Below are positions 26,301 to 34,280 of a stretch of DNA of 64,000 nucleotides, piece after piece. The notes below the pieces were generated by a model, which searched no databases, was not told the DNA's origin, and saw only the letters and a list, made by a program, of their open reading frames with translations. Position numbers and translations under genes: made by a program. Position 1 is the stretch's first letter. Each line of letters begins with the position of its first letter. The stretch spans positions 378,738 through 442,737 of the forward strand of contig NZ_CAKTVX010000001.1 in assembly GCF_934630525.1 (NCBI RefSeq), read 5' to 3'. Source of the DNA: an uncultured Slackia sp. Lineage in GTDB: Bacteria > Actinomycetota > Coriobacteriia > Coriobacteriales > Eggerthellaceae.

Positions 26301-26364
26301 TTTGGGCTGAAGCGCCCTTGGCGCTATTCGATTGTGCGGTGTTCGTCTTTGAACCGCGGGCCAA
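23314..26364 (-). CDS. ftsK: DNA translocase FtsK
   Basis: 1016 residues, starting at TTG 7 nt after AAGGAG. The basic N-terminus is followed by about four or five membrane segments between residues 75 and 225. A low-complexity linker runs to ~540. The motor domain has Walker A GGTTGSGKS near residue 670 and Walker B YIVIIIDELADLMM. The C-terminal gamma winged helix (YSRAGRIMDMLEEKGVVGPP) recognises KOPS-like DNA. FtsK pumps the chromosome through the closing septum and activates dif recombination. It precedes rodZ by 8 nt. Confidence 0.96.
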   Translation of the reverse strand: MARGSKTNTAQSNSAKGASAQRKKGKNDAEERLALKDAPSRSRARVRAAEEEASFEEFDREPRIFDDRTKRDIAGVIVAVVAVVLFLAVVLQPSGFLTSALSSALHLSLGIGAYVLPFILVIVGASLIVRVDRADLPLRLGVGLAMLFFAFMSALSLLTPGASTNGAVLFDANVLASRGGYVGSGIAWALLQLFGEAVSIVLLLGVALAGAVIIGFSLTGAFESLREKGSQFNARLRAARDTEDDELPGIPYEAVDADDNPYAALDEDRPQAQVESPKPGAPRREERGLLAGFGMTKKEREAAAAAKAAQEVQREVPPARIRRAEPVHVPRDLSRPRRASESLSTQLLEGRRPGQVPAPTVDTYWPAEYAFGAAEDGASAASSAVVGAAAAVAGVGGAHAVESARNAFGDIEDEAVTQLLGAKPAFSQKKKQVKGNASDSSAQTRLLKSKREPLPWEDDAEAADNASQADSNVSAAEKPMTRRLSDVSAASDVSKTRAAASAKAKKIDNSAFNKEGETRGDFTLPAFGLIHHTEVATEADEAELRTLAAELQNTLEDFSIMAQVVGWVAGPTVTLFKVDLPSGVRVSRIMSLTDDIALALAAPGVRIFAPIPGTNHVGIEVPNRTRQNVLLGDVLKDAHGAPLEMAIGKDVEGHSIVVDLAKMPHLLIGGTTGSGKSVAINAMIMSILMRATPDEVRFIMIDPKRVEFTPYNGIPHLYVPVVTENKEAASALSWGVAEMERRLKVMSKAGVRNISQYNKKVESGQLDDEEKPEDEWPKKMPYIVIIIDELADLMMNVGKEVELSISRIAQLARAAGIHMIVATQRPSTNVVTGLIKANITNRIAFNVASGIDSRVILDTPGAENLIGLGDMLFSKPEWPKPQRLQGCFVSEEEIEAVVSHLKSQGEPEYHSEILQTNVISLGSSMPDGSGGSSSADDPLLWDAADIVVASGLGSTSNIQRKLSVGYSRAGRIMDMLEEKGVVGPPNGSKPRDVLVDEMELESLKAFEARDAAEDGF

Positions 26365-26413
26365 TGGCGTGCTCCTTCAAATACTGCGTTTACGATGCAT
26401 ATAAATTCGGCAG

Positions 26414-26444
26414 CGGCCGAGTTGTCCGAAAGGCAACCCGGCCG
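26414..26444 (-). terminator. Hairpin between rnj and ftsK
   Basis: CGGCCG-A-GTTG pairs with CAAC-C-CGGCCG around a 9-nt loop, with one mismatch. It lies 75 bp beyond the rnj stop. No good T-run follows on either strand, so partial read-through into ftsK is likely. Confidence 0.5.
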
Positions 26445-26518
26445 AAAAGTTCATACGGCTTGCACTGACGTGCGAAACCTGAATTATAGCGCAGCGGAAT
26501 GTTCATTCCGCGAAACGT

Positions 26519-28582
26519 TTACACCTCGATAATCGTCGCAATGACCATGGGGCGCTGCTTCGTGCGATCCCACAGAAGCGAATGCAGCGAATCGCGGCAC
26601 GCCTTCTCGAGGTCTTTGCCCTTCACGCCACGTTCCACGCTGCGACGCAGAGTGCATTTGACGCCGTCGGTCGCCTCGCGACGAAGCTCGGCGACGTCGC
26701 CGCCCGTGATGCCGTGCATCTCGACGCGCACATTGCCCAAAATCTGGTGGCGCTTGTGGTCAACGGCGGCGCAAATGCAGGCGAAGCCGCAATTGGAAAG
26801 CGTCGTGCGCTCATCGAGCACGTCTTTCGAGGTGTCGCCCACCGAAAGGCCGTCAACATAGACGATGCCGTTTTCGACAGGCTCTCCGAATTTCACGATG
26901 CCGTTCGTCATCTCGAGCGTGTCGCCGTTCTCGCACATAAAGATATGGCTCGGATCAACGCCCGTGGCTTGAGCGAGGTTCGCGTGAGCGCGAAGATGCA
27001 TCGACTCGCCATGCACCGGCATGAAGTACTTCGGCTGCACAATGGAAAGCACGAGCTTGAGCTCTTCGGCGCTCGCATGGCCCGAAACGTGAACCATAGC
27101 GCGATGCTTGTCCCATACATCGCAACCGATTTTCGAAAGCTGGTTCACGATGCGCGTGACGGCCTTCTCGTTGCCAGGAACAGGCGTCGCGGAAATGATG
27201 ACCGTGTCGCCTTCGTCAATCTGGATGGTCTTATGCTCGCCGTTCGCGATACGAGCAAGCGCCGAAAGCGGCTCGCCCTGGCTGCCCGTGCACATAATGA
27301 CGACCTTCTCGGGCGGAATGCCCTTCAGGTCATAGGCGTCGATAAGGTCGACGTCTTGGATCTTCAGATAGCCCAAACGACGCGCGATATCGGTATTTTG
27401 AATCATCGAACGGCCTGTGACCACGACCTTGCGGCCAGATGCAACGGCAGCATCGGCGATCTGCTGCAGGCGGTGGATATGGCTTGCAAAGCTCGCGATA
27501 ATGACGCGGCCCTTGGCGTTCTCGATAATGGGACGCAACGCCTTGCCAACTTCAGCCTCAGAAGGCGTGAAATTCGGGTTCGTGGCGTTCGTCGAATCGC
27601 TCATCATGAGGTCGACGCCCATTTTCGAGAAACGCGCGAGTGCTCCGAAGTCGGTGCGAACGCCGTCAATCGGGCTCTGGTCGAGCTTGAAGTCGCCCGT
27701 ATGCAGCACATTGCCGGCCGGGGACTGGAAGAACACGCCGAGCGCGCCAGGGATGGAGTGATTCACCGCGAAGAAGTCGACCACAAAATTGCCGATCTTC
27801 ATCTCGTCGCCAGGATTGACTTCGCACAGCTTCGCCTTGATGCGATGCTCCTTGAATTTGCCCTCGATAAGGCCGAGCGTCATCTTCGTGCCGTAAATCG
27901 GAACCTTCTTGGTGAGGTCCTTCATGAGGTACGGCAAGCTACCCGTATGGTCTTCATGGCCGTGGGTAATGATGATGCCGCGAAGCTTGTGCTCATTCTC
28001 GAGCACATACGTGTAGTCGGGAAGAATGAGGTCGATGCCAGGATGGTCATCGTCGGGGAACATGAGGCCAGCGTCATCGAGAATCATGTCGTCGCCGCAC
28101 TCGATGACGGTCATGTTCTTGCCAATGCCGTCGAGGCCGCCAAGCGGAATGACCTTCAACGTCACATCGGGGTTGTTCTTCACCGCACGGCGAGAATTGT
28201 TGCCAGAACGAGGCTTGCGCGTGCGCGGTTTGTTGAACGATTCGGGCTCAAGCTCTGAGCCCGGCGTAAGCTGCGGGCGCTTATGCTCGAGCGAGACATG
28301 TTTAGTGCGCGTCGTGGAACGACGGCGATTCCCGTTCGAGGCCTTCGATGACGGCTCGGCCTGGTTGGCAGAGGCAGCCTTGGCGTCTTGCTGGTTGCCG
28401 CTTTGTGCGGCGTCTTTCTTAGGACCACGGCCGCGGCCCCCGCGCGAACCGCGAGAGCGGCTGCGGGTTTTCGCGCCGTCGGTGCCTTCGGCGCCGTTTT
28501 TTGCCGCAGACGACTTGGCAGCAGCAATGGCGCCGCCAAGCGTGCCGGAAGACTGCTCCGGCGAGTGCTGTTCGTTAGTCAA
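26519..28582 (-). CDS. rnj: Ribonuclease J
   Basis: 687 residues. RNase J is a metallo-beta-lactamase and beta-CASP 5'-exonuclease and endonuclease. The metal motif HGHEDH is near residue 207 in IITHGHEDHTGSLPYLM, followed by HTGDFKLDQ, SDSTNA and VHVSGHAS. Residues 1-130 are a basic, Ser/Ala-rich, disordered extension (SRSRGSRGGRGRGPKKD), as in other actinobacterial RNase J. The start is TTG 28582 with AAGGAG 10 nt upstream. An out-of-frame ATG nearer the ribosome binding site opens a four-codon ORF overlapping that TTG. Confidence 0.95.
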   Translation of the reverse strand: MTNEQHSPEQSSGTLGGAIAAAKSSAAKNGAEGTDGAKTRSRSRGSRGGRGRGPKKDAAQSGNQQDAKAASANQAEPSSKASNGNRRRSTTRTKHVSLEHKRPQLTPGSELEPESFNKPRTRKPRSGNNSRRAVKNNPDVTLKVIPLGGLDGIGKNMTVIECGDDMILDDAGLMFPDDDHPGIDLILPDYTYVLENEHKLRGIIITHGHEDHTGSLPYLMKDLTKKVPIYGTKMTLGLIEGKFKEHRIKAKLCEVNPGDEMKIGNFVVDFFAVNHSIPGALGVFFQSPAGNVLHTGDFKLDQSPIDGVRTDFGALARFSKMGVDLMMSDSTNATNPNFTPSEAEVGKALRPIIENAKGRVIIASFASHIHRLQQIADAAVASGRKVVVTGRSMIQNTDIARRLGYLKIQDVDLIDAYDLKGIPPEKVVIMCTGSQGEPLSALARIANGEHKTIQIDEGDTVIISATPVPGNEKAVTRIVNQLSKIGCDVWDKHRAMVHVSGHASAEELKLVLSIVQPKYFMPVHGESMHLRAHANLAQATGVDPSHIFMCENGDTLEMTNGIVKFGEPVENGIVYVDGLSVGDTSKDVLDERTTLSNCGFACICAAVDHKRHQILGNVRVEMHGITGGDVAELRREATDGVKCTLRRSVERGVKGKDLEKACRDSLHSLLWDRTKQRPMVIATIIEV

Positions 28583-28906
28583 GTTTCATTCGCTCCTTAA
28601 GCATAGTGAAACGCGCATAGTGACGACCCTAAAAGTCGCACGTCGTTTCGATATTCCAATGAACACATCGCCCGGCAGCACCTACGCGCGCCAGCGCAAT
28701 GCAACATCCATACAAGAGAACGCTGTATGCGTTCGAAGACCAACCGCCTATCGCATAATGCGAGCCGCAGAAAAATGGCAGTTTGGCCAGACGTCCACTA
28801 AAACGGACGTAAATCAACAATGCGTTATTGTACGCCAAAGGTATAACTGCCGCCAAATCGGGGGTTGAACGATGCGAAGAAATGGTGAATTGAGACGAGT
28901 CGCAGC

Positions 28907-29064
28907 TTTGGCGACGGCGCTCGGGAAGGCTTGCGCGAGACCACGGTTCGCTACCGTTCGCCTTTGGCTCACTATGCGCTCACCTCGCTGCGTTCAACTT
29001 TTGATGAAACCCTCATTTAAACGCAGAGGGTCTCGCGCAAGCCTTCCCGAGTGCCGTCGCCAAA
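28907..29064. repeat. 36-bp near-perfect inverted repeat around an 86-bp core
   Basis: The left arm (28907-28942) and right arm (29029-29064) are reverse complements with one mismatch; they contain GGGAAGGCTTGCGCGAGACC and its complement. The 86-bp core has its own hairpin (CTGCGTT ... AACGCAG, near 28988 and 29020). The whole could fold as one long stem or represent a small non-coding element of MITE or intergenic-repeat type. Confidence 0.75.
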
Positions 29065-29198
29065 AAGGGCGAGATTCGTTCAATGGGAGATCCGAACGAG
29101 GGTTTCGATTGCAAATCGGCTTATTCTCGTGGTCGTGCTTTCTGCCAGCTTTTGACCATGCGGCGCCGATTGCGACCGCCTGTGTTCACTTGCGCACT

Positions 29199-29273
29199 TC
29201 ATTTCATAGTTAAACGAAGCCAGGCGCGCGCATAGCGCAGTGGCCGAAGGACAAACGCGGTAGCGAGCCGTGG
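29199..29273 (-). repeat. Diverged inverted copy of the repeat core
   Basis: Read on the minus strand, this stretch starts CCACGGCTCGCTACCG and continues with recognisable matches to 28941-29010 on the plus strand (CCACGGTTCGCTACCG and onwards, including shared CTATGCGC- and AACT-like blocks). Identity falls with small gaps, as expected for an old repeat copy in the opposite orientation. Confidence 0.5.
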
Positions 29274-29322
29274 CCGCATGCAGCGTCGCACGGTCAAACT
29301 TTGTGGTGCAGGAAGAATACGA

Positions 29323-29348
29323 AACGACCCCGCAGAGGCGGGGTCGTT
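29323..29348 (-). terminator. Terminator after the sodium-dependent transporter gene
   Basis: Perfect 11-bp arms AACGACCCCGC and GCGGGGTCGTT enclose an AGAG loop, 15 bp beyond the stop of the transporter gene. The minus-strand T-tract is short. Confidence 0.75.
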
Positions 29349-29362
29349 AGATGCGGAAGTCT

Positions 29363-30772
29363 TTAAGCGAAGATGCTGGCGTAGCCCATGACGAAAATGG
29401 CCACGATGAGCACGGGGATGCCGTATTTGATCCACGGTTTTGCCCAGGCGGGGAATTTCACGCCTTTGCCCTGATCGGCTTCGGCAAGGAAATTATCCCA
29501 ACCCCAGCCGAATTTCTGCGTGCAGAACAGCACGAAGACAAGGGCGCCCAGCGGCAGCATATTATTCGAGACAACGAAATCCTCGATGCTCTGAATATCG
29601 CCGATCGCGGGAATCGCGATGCCCGAAAGCACATTGAAACCAAGCGCGCACGGCAAGCTCAGCAGCACGAGCAAAATAGCGGTTATGGTGACAGCACGGC
29701 TGCGCCACATGCCGAATTTGTCCATCGTCCAGCTTACGAGATTCTCGAACACGGCGATAACCGTGGAAAGAGCCGCAAAACTCATGAACACGAAGAAAAG
29801 CGCTCCCCATACATTGCCCAGAGGCATTTCCGCGAATACGGCGGGAAGGGTAACGAACACGAGCGAGGGGCCCGAATCGGGCGTGACGCCATACGCGAAA
29901 CATGCAGGGAAAATGATGAGGCCGGCAAGAATGGCAACGACAGTGTTGAGCGCCGTAACCGAAATGGCCTCGCCCGTCAGGCTGCGCTCGCGGCCAATGT
30001 AGCTACCGAAAATTTCCATTGCGGCAATGCCGAGCGACAGCGAAAAGAACGCCTGTCCCATTGCGGCGTAGACCGCCTGGCCAAACGTCGCCCACTGCTC
30101 AGCAGGCGTATTGCCGGCAAACAGCTTGCCGAAATCGGGAATAAGGTAAAACGCGATGCCCTCGCCCGCTCCCGGCAGAGTAACCGTGCGAATGCACAGC
30201 GCAATCATGATGACAAAGAGCGCGGCCATCATGACTTTCGTAATGCGCTCGACGCCTTTTTGCAGGCCCAAGCGGCACACAAGAAAGCCGATGAGCACAA
30301 CGACGACCATCCATCCGATGAGCTGCGCGGGGTCGGCCAGCATGCCCGAAAACGACGCGGCAATTGCATCGGGGTCGGTCGTGGAAAGTTCGCCCGAAGC
30401 CATTTTGGGAATGTACGCGAGCATCCAGCCTGCAACCGTCGTGTAAAACATGAGCAACACGTAGCAGCCGATTTGGCCCCACCACGTAAACCAGTGGAAA
30501 CGGCGATTCGGCTCCAAAACGTCATACGCAAGCGCGCCGCTCTTCTGGCTCGCGCGGCCCACGGCAAATTCCATAACCATAACGGGCAAACCAAGAATCA
30601 CGAGGAAGATGAGGTACAGCAGCACGAATGCAGCTCCGCCGTACTCGCCGACGATATAGGGAAAACGCCAAACATTGCCCAGGCCAATCGCGCAACCTGC
30701 AGCGATAAGCAGAAAGCCGATACGCGATGCAAAATGCTCGCGCGCAGGTGCGGCTTGCTCGTTAGAAGCCAT
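29363..30772 (-). CDS. Sodium-dependent transporter, NSS/SNF family
   Basis: 469 residues with about 11-12 membrane segments. The first helix contains the family signature GCAIGLGNVWRFPYIVG, which forms the sodium and substrate sites. Family members import amino acids such as tyrosine, tryptophan or leucine with Na+; the substrate here is not decidable. ATG 30772 is chosen because AGAGAGG lies 6 nt before it and the upstream 18 codons look unlike a family N-terminus. It is a single-gene unit with its own terminator, near an MFS carrier and an amidohydrolase that also fit amino-acid use. Confidence 0.93.
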   Translation of the reverse strand: MASNEQAAPAREHFASRIGFLLIAAGCAIGLGNVWRFPYIVGEYGGAAFVLLYLIFLVILGLPVMVMEFAVGRASQKSGALAYDVLEPNRRFHWFTWWGQIGCYVLLMFYTTVAGWMLAYIPKMASGELSTTDPDAIAASFSGMLADPAQLIGWMVVVVLIGFLVCRLGLQKGVERITKVMMAALFVIMIALCIRTVTLPGAGEGIAFYLIPDFGKLFAGNTPAEQWATFGQAVYAAMGQAFFSLSLGIAAMEIFGSYIGRERSLTGEAISVTALNTVVAILAGLIIFPACFAYGVTPDSGPSLVFVTLPAVFAEMPLGNVWGALFFVFMSFAALSTVIAVFENLVSWTMDKFGMWRSRAVTITAILLVLLSLPCALGFNVLSGIAIPAIGDIQSIEDFVVSNNMLPLGALVFVLFCTQKFGWGWDNFLAEADQGKGVKFPAWAKPWIKYGIPVLIVAIFVMGYASIFA

Positions 30773-30864
30773 CGAAAACCTCTCTATATACATAAGTAGA
30801 ACAACGCATTGCGTCACAGAACGCAAACTCTAGAAGTATATCCAATAACCAACTCTCTGCGCTA

Positions 30865-30892
30865 AAAAAGCCGCCCCTTAGGACGGCTTTTC
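30865..30892 (-). terminator. Terminator after the MFS gene
   Basis: On the minus strand AAAAGCCG and CGGCTTTT arms form a hairpin with one internal mismatch, followed by T6. It lies ~145 bp beyond the MFS stop. Confidence 0.7.
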
Positions 30893-31034
30893 GATAAATG
30901 CAGCAGAATACGCAACGATGCAATGCCTCAACTGCACAAAGCGGCTCATAGAGAAATGACCTTGAAGAATATCGAGGCACTCCCACCTTTCGCCGGCATG
31001 TTGAGACTCGCGTCGCCCATCAAGCTGGCAGCTC

Positions 31035-32468
31035 TTAAGCGGCGGCCACAGACCCTTCGATGATTTTGCCTTCTTCATCGACGCGAGGCGCACCAGCGGC
31101 AATTTGCTTCGCAACGAGCTTGCGCGCGAGCTTCACCGAGGCAACCATGCACACGCCCATGATGACCGAGATCACCATGCCGAAAATCCAGGCGGGCGTA
31201 AAGCTCAAAGCCGCGTCGAAAGCCTGGCCGGAAACGATGGCGCCCATAATGCCGCCAACGCTCTGCACGGCGACCATAATGCTCGTGGCTTTGCCGATGT
31301 CGAGGCGACCGAATTCTTTCGTCATCATAACCGAAGGGCCAACGGTGCATACGCACGTGCCGAACGCAAAGAACACCGCGGCAAGAATCGGGCCCCAGTC
31401 GGTCGTGTTGAAGATCATGAAGAAATTCGCCGCGAAGCACGTGAACGCGCCGATGACGGTCGAAGGAATGAGGCCAAGGCGGTCATACATCGAGCCGAGC
31501 GCAACCTTGCAGAACACGACCAGCACCAACTCGGCGGAAAGCACCGTGGAAGCCCAAGCGATATCATGGCCGCCCGTTACGATAGTCTCGCCGTTCATGA
31601 CGACGGAGGTCATGTTCGAAATCGTGTTCACAACGATCATCGCATTGATTGCGCCAACCAGCATGAAGCCCAACGCAAGCAGCCAGAACGCGGCGCTTTT
31701 CTTCATAACCTTCCAGCCAACGGCAACCGTAACCTCGGGGTCGACCTGCGCGACCTTCTTCTTGCCCTTGTTCTCGATTGCTTTGATTTCTTCCCCAGAA
31801 AGCTCGGCGCCATAAGGCTGCAGGCCCTTGTCGGAAGGATGCGAACGGAAGAAAATCACAGCGATGGGAAGCGAACCGACCAAGCAGATGATCGCAAGCA
31901 CCACGAAAGCGAAGCGCCAGCCAGAGGTGGCGATGATGTTGCCAACAATCGGCGAGAGAATTGCGCCGCCGAACGCGGAACCGCACAGCGCCAACGACAC
32001 GGCAAAACCGCGCTTCAAGTTGAACCAGTTCGTGATGATGACCGAAACGAACAAGCGCGCGCCTGCGGTGATGATGGTGCCAGAAAGCGCGGCGAGCAAA
32101 TAGATGTGCCACGGAGCGCTTGCGACCGAATACCCGAAGAGCATCACTGTCGCGAGGGCCGTAATGCCCACTGCGATAGCGCGGGCATTGATCTTATCGA
32201 GCAGGAAGCCAATGATGAGCGTGCCCACAATCGAAATGAGCGATGCGAGCGAAGTGCCCGTATTGTATTCGCCAATCGTCATGCCCAAATCGCCCACGAT
32301 TTGCGCCTGGAAAAGCGACATGCAGTTCACGAAAGCCGTGTAGCATGTTGCCATGATCATGAAGCCGCCGATGACAATCCACCAGCCGTAGAAGAAGCCT
32401 TTTTTCTCTGTGCCGCCCGTCTTCGGCGCGCCGCCCTGCGCACCATTCGCGACTTGTTCTTCTGCCAT
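31035..32468 (-). CDS. MFS transporter, oxalate/formate-antiporter-like
   Basis: 477 residues with 12 predicted membrane segments. It begins near FFYGWWIVIGGFMIMATCYT, the typical opening of the OFA subgroup of the major facilitator superfamily. A large cytoplasmic loop lies between the two six-helix halves (about 200-245). The substrate is probably an organic anion, but this is inference from subfamily style. ATG 32468 has GAAGG 7 nt upstream. It is divergent from an M20 amidohydrolase across a promoter region holding an 8+8 bp palindrome. Confidence 0.9.
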   Translation of the reverse strand: MAEEQVANGAQGGAPKTGGTEKKGFFYGWWIVIGGFMIMATCYTAFVNCMSLFQAQIVGDLGMTIGEYNTGTSLASLISIVGTLIIGFLLDKINARAIAVGITALATVMLFGYSVASAPWHIYLLAALSGTIITAGARLFVSVIITNWFNLKRGFAVSLALCGSAFGGAILSPIVGNIIATSGWRFAFVVLAIICLVGSLPIAVIFFRSHPSDKGLQPYGAELSGEEIKAIENKGKKKVAQVDPEVTVAVGWKVMKKSAAFWLLALGFMLVGAINAMIVVNTISNMTSVVMNGETIVTGGHDIAWASTVLSAELVLVVFCKVALGSMYDRLGLIPSTVIGAFTCFAANFFMIFNTTDWGPILAAVFFAFGTCVCTVGPSVMMTKEFGRLDIGKATSIMVAVQSVGGIMGAIVSGQAFDAALSFTPAWIFGMVISVIMGVCMVASVKLARKLVAKQIAAGAPRVDEEGKIIEGSVAAA

Positions 32469-32543
32469 TGTTCTTCCTTCCAATATGGCCCCCGCTTGCA
32501 CGGAAAGCCGCAGATATAACGCGTAAAGGTACGACGAATGAGC

Positions 32544-32561
32544 ACTTTAGTCAACTAAAGT
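32544..32561. promoter_or_regulatory. Palindromic operator candidate in the MFS/M20 divergent region
   Basis: ACTTTAGT-CA-ACTAAAGT, perfect 8-bp arms with a 2-bp centre. On the minus strand it contains TTGACT, which could be the -35 of the MFS gene, with TACCTT 17 nt later. Such palindromes are typical of dimeric repressor sites of MarR or GntR type. No regulator gene is adjacent. Confidence 0.55.
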
Positions 32562-32691
32562 TTTCAACTTATTTGCCTTTTAGCTGGATTTTTTTGAGAC
32601 ATTTGCCACGAAAGCGCGTAGAATCGCTCGCCGAACTCTTCAGAACTTCGGCTTGCCCGAGGCTGCGGCCCAGGCGGAAAGCGAGGCACCA

Positions 32692-33873
32692 ATGCCGACA
32701 TCCATCAATTTCTTCGAAGAGGCGACCGCGCTCAAAGAGCAACTCGTTGCATGGCGCCGCGACATCCACCAGATGCCGGAAATCGGACTCGAAACGCCCA
32801 ATACGAGCGCGTATATCCAATCGGAGCTCACCAAGCTCGACATTCCCTTCCACACGATCATCAACGGCTCGGGCGTTGTCGGAACCATCGGAGAGGGCGA
32901 GCCGTGCCTTATGCTGCGAAGCGACATCGACGGCCTGCCGATGGCTGAAGAATCGGGCGAGGAATTCGCATCGACCAACGGCAATATGCATGCCTGCGGC
33001 CATGACATGCACGCGGCTACTTTGCTTGGCGCCGCCCATATTCTGAAAACGCACGAAAGCGAATTGAAAGGCACGGTGAAGCTGTTCTTCCAACCAGGCG
33101 AGGAAGGCTACAACGGCTCTGACGAAGCAATTGCTGAAGGCGTGCTCGAAAACCCGCACGTCGACCGCGCGTTCGCGATGCATGTGGTCTCGACGGTACC
33201 CACGGGCGTTATCGTGTACGGCGAACGACCCATGGCCGCGGCGTACAACTGGAAAATCGTCGTTGAAGGCGTGGCGGGCCATGGCTCCATGCCCGACTCG
33301 TGCGTCGACCCCATCACCGCCGCCGCCCACATCCATATTGGGCTTCAAGAGATCCTCGCCCGCGAGATTTCTCCTATGAGCGAGCTCGTCATTACCTGCG
33401 GCGCATTCAACGCGGGCGACGCAGGCAATGCAATTCCGCAGTCGGCCACGATGCAAGGAACTATTCGCGTGTTCGATAAGAAGACTGAAGAGCTCGCGAA
33501 AAAGCGCATCACCGAAATCGCAAGCGGCATCGCGCAAACCTACCGCTGCACGGCTACGACGACCTTCGGCCGCCCGAGCCCCGCGGTGTTTAACGACAAA
33601 GAATTCATGGAACAATGCGTCGAATACACCAAGCAGACGCTTCCTCAGGCGCAACTCTATGGCGGCGCGCACGGCATGGGCTCTGAAGACTTCGGCAGCA
33701 TCTCTCAAGCCTGCACCGCAAACTACATGATGATTGGCGCAGCTGCCGGCCCAATCAACGAATGCTACGGGCAGCACAACCCGCATGTTCGCTTCGACGA
33801 GAACGCGCTTCCCATGTCATGCGCGCTTTACGCAAGCGTCGCGATGAATTGGCTGGACGACAACGCGAAGTAG
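32692..33873 (+). CDS. M20-family amidohydrolase
   Basis: 393 residues of the M20D peptidase group (IAA-amino acid hydrolase, hippurate or aminobenzoyl-glutamate hydrolase type). It removes an acyl group from an N-acyl amino acid using two metals. Seen: RDIHQMPEIGLET, LRSDIDGLPM, the metal motif ACGHDMHAATLLGAA, LFFQPGEEG with catalytic Glu pair, and AHGMGSEDF near the C-terminus. ATG 32692 follows GAGG by 5 nt; a TTG 39 nt upstream is a weaker alternative. The exact substrate is unknown. It may supply amino acids to the nearby transporters' pathway. Confidence 0.94.
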   Translation: MPTSINFFEEATALKEQLVAWRRDIHQMPEIGLETPNTSAYIQSELTKLDIPFHTIINGSGVVGTIGEGEPCLMLRSDIDGLPMAEESGEEFASTNGNMHACGHDMHAATLLGAAHILKTHESELKGTVKLFFQPGEEGYNGSDEAIAEGVLENPHVDRAFAMHVVSTVPTGVIVYGERPMAAAYNWKIVVEGVAGHGSMPDSCVDPITAAAHIHIGLQEILAREISPMSELVITCGAFNAGDAGNAIPQSATMQGTIRVFDKKTEELAKKRITEIASGIAQTYRCTATTTFGRPSPAVFNDKEFMEQCVEYTKQTLPQAQLYGGAHGMGSEDFGSISQACTANYMMIGAAAGPINECYGQHNPHVRFDENALPMSCALYASVAMNWLDDNAK

Positions 33874-34280
33874 GCGAATCGCACCATATCGCTTCAGAAC
33901 GCTTCCTATCGCTTCGGGTGAATGGGCTCACGCAATGTGGGCCCATTTCTATTTGCGCAAAAAGAGCCTCGAATGCGGCATGACGCAGTGACCTCTGCAT
34001 TATGCAGTTATGTCGATAAGCTTCTGACCTGGGAATTTGTACAACAGGTATGCACCGTTCTTAATCATTCGATATTTTTGACGCGGAAAAGACCACATTC
34101 GAGGGCCTTTTTCAACAAAATCGAAGTCGCATCGACGATGCAAGTCATTCCGTGACGCAGGTAAGATTCGCAATGCAAGCCGCATTCGCAATACAGGTCG
34201 CGTCCGCCGCACGAGTCGCATTGGAGCCATTTCCGGTCCGAAAGGGTAAAACTGCCGGCATTACTCGCGCATAATAGTTC
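33874..34280. other. Intergenic region between the M20 gene and whiA
   Basis: It holds the M20 terminator (33921-33947). Near 34158-34228 there is a run of imperfect short repeats of the type CGCATTCGCAAT/CGCAATGCAAG, read on the plus strand. I see no gene, RNA gene or promoter. The two flanking genes converge here. Confidence 0.45.
33921..33947 (+). terminator. Terminator after the M20 amidohydrolase gene
   Basis: AATGGGCTCAC (33921-33931) pairs with GTGGGCCCATT (33937-33947), 11 bp with one G-T wobble, loop GCAAT, followed by TCTATTT. Confidence 0.75.

Larger units (their letters stand above)
28583..29362. other. 780-bp gene-free region with inverted repeats
   Basis: No frame here has a ribosome binding site and a protein-like composition. 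The region contains the rnj upstream sequence (28583-28860), a large inverted repeat (28907-29064), a diverged inverted copy of part of that element (about 29199-29273) and the terminator of the following transporter gene (29323-29348). Confidence 0.6.

Noticed and set aside
26582..28258. A 558-codon plus-strand frame opposite the RNase J gene.
   Set aside because: RNase J on the minus strand has clear motifs. The antisense frame is rich in Arg, His and Asp with no recognisable domain.
28861..29220. Protein-coding gene in the inverted-repeat region.
   Set aside because: A 113-codon plus-strand frame crosses both repeat arms, is rich in Arg and Cys and has no ribosome binding site.
29351..30799. 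A 482-codon plus-strand frame opposite the sodium-dependent transporter gene.
   Set aside because: It is extremely charged, lacks hydrophobic core, and mirrors a clear LeuT-like transporter.
32569..33786. A 405-codon minus-strand frame opposite the amidohydrolase gene.
   Set aside because: The plus-strand M20 motifs are decisive; the antisense frame has no start signal and covers the divergent promoter.
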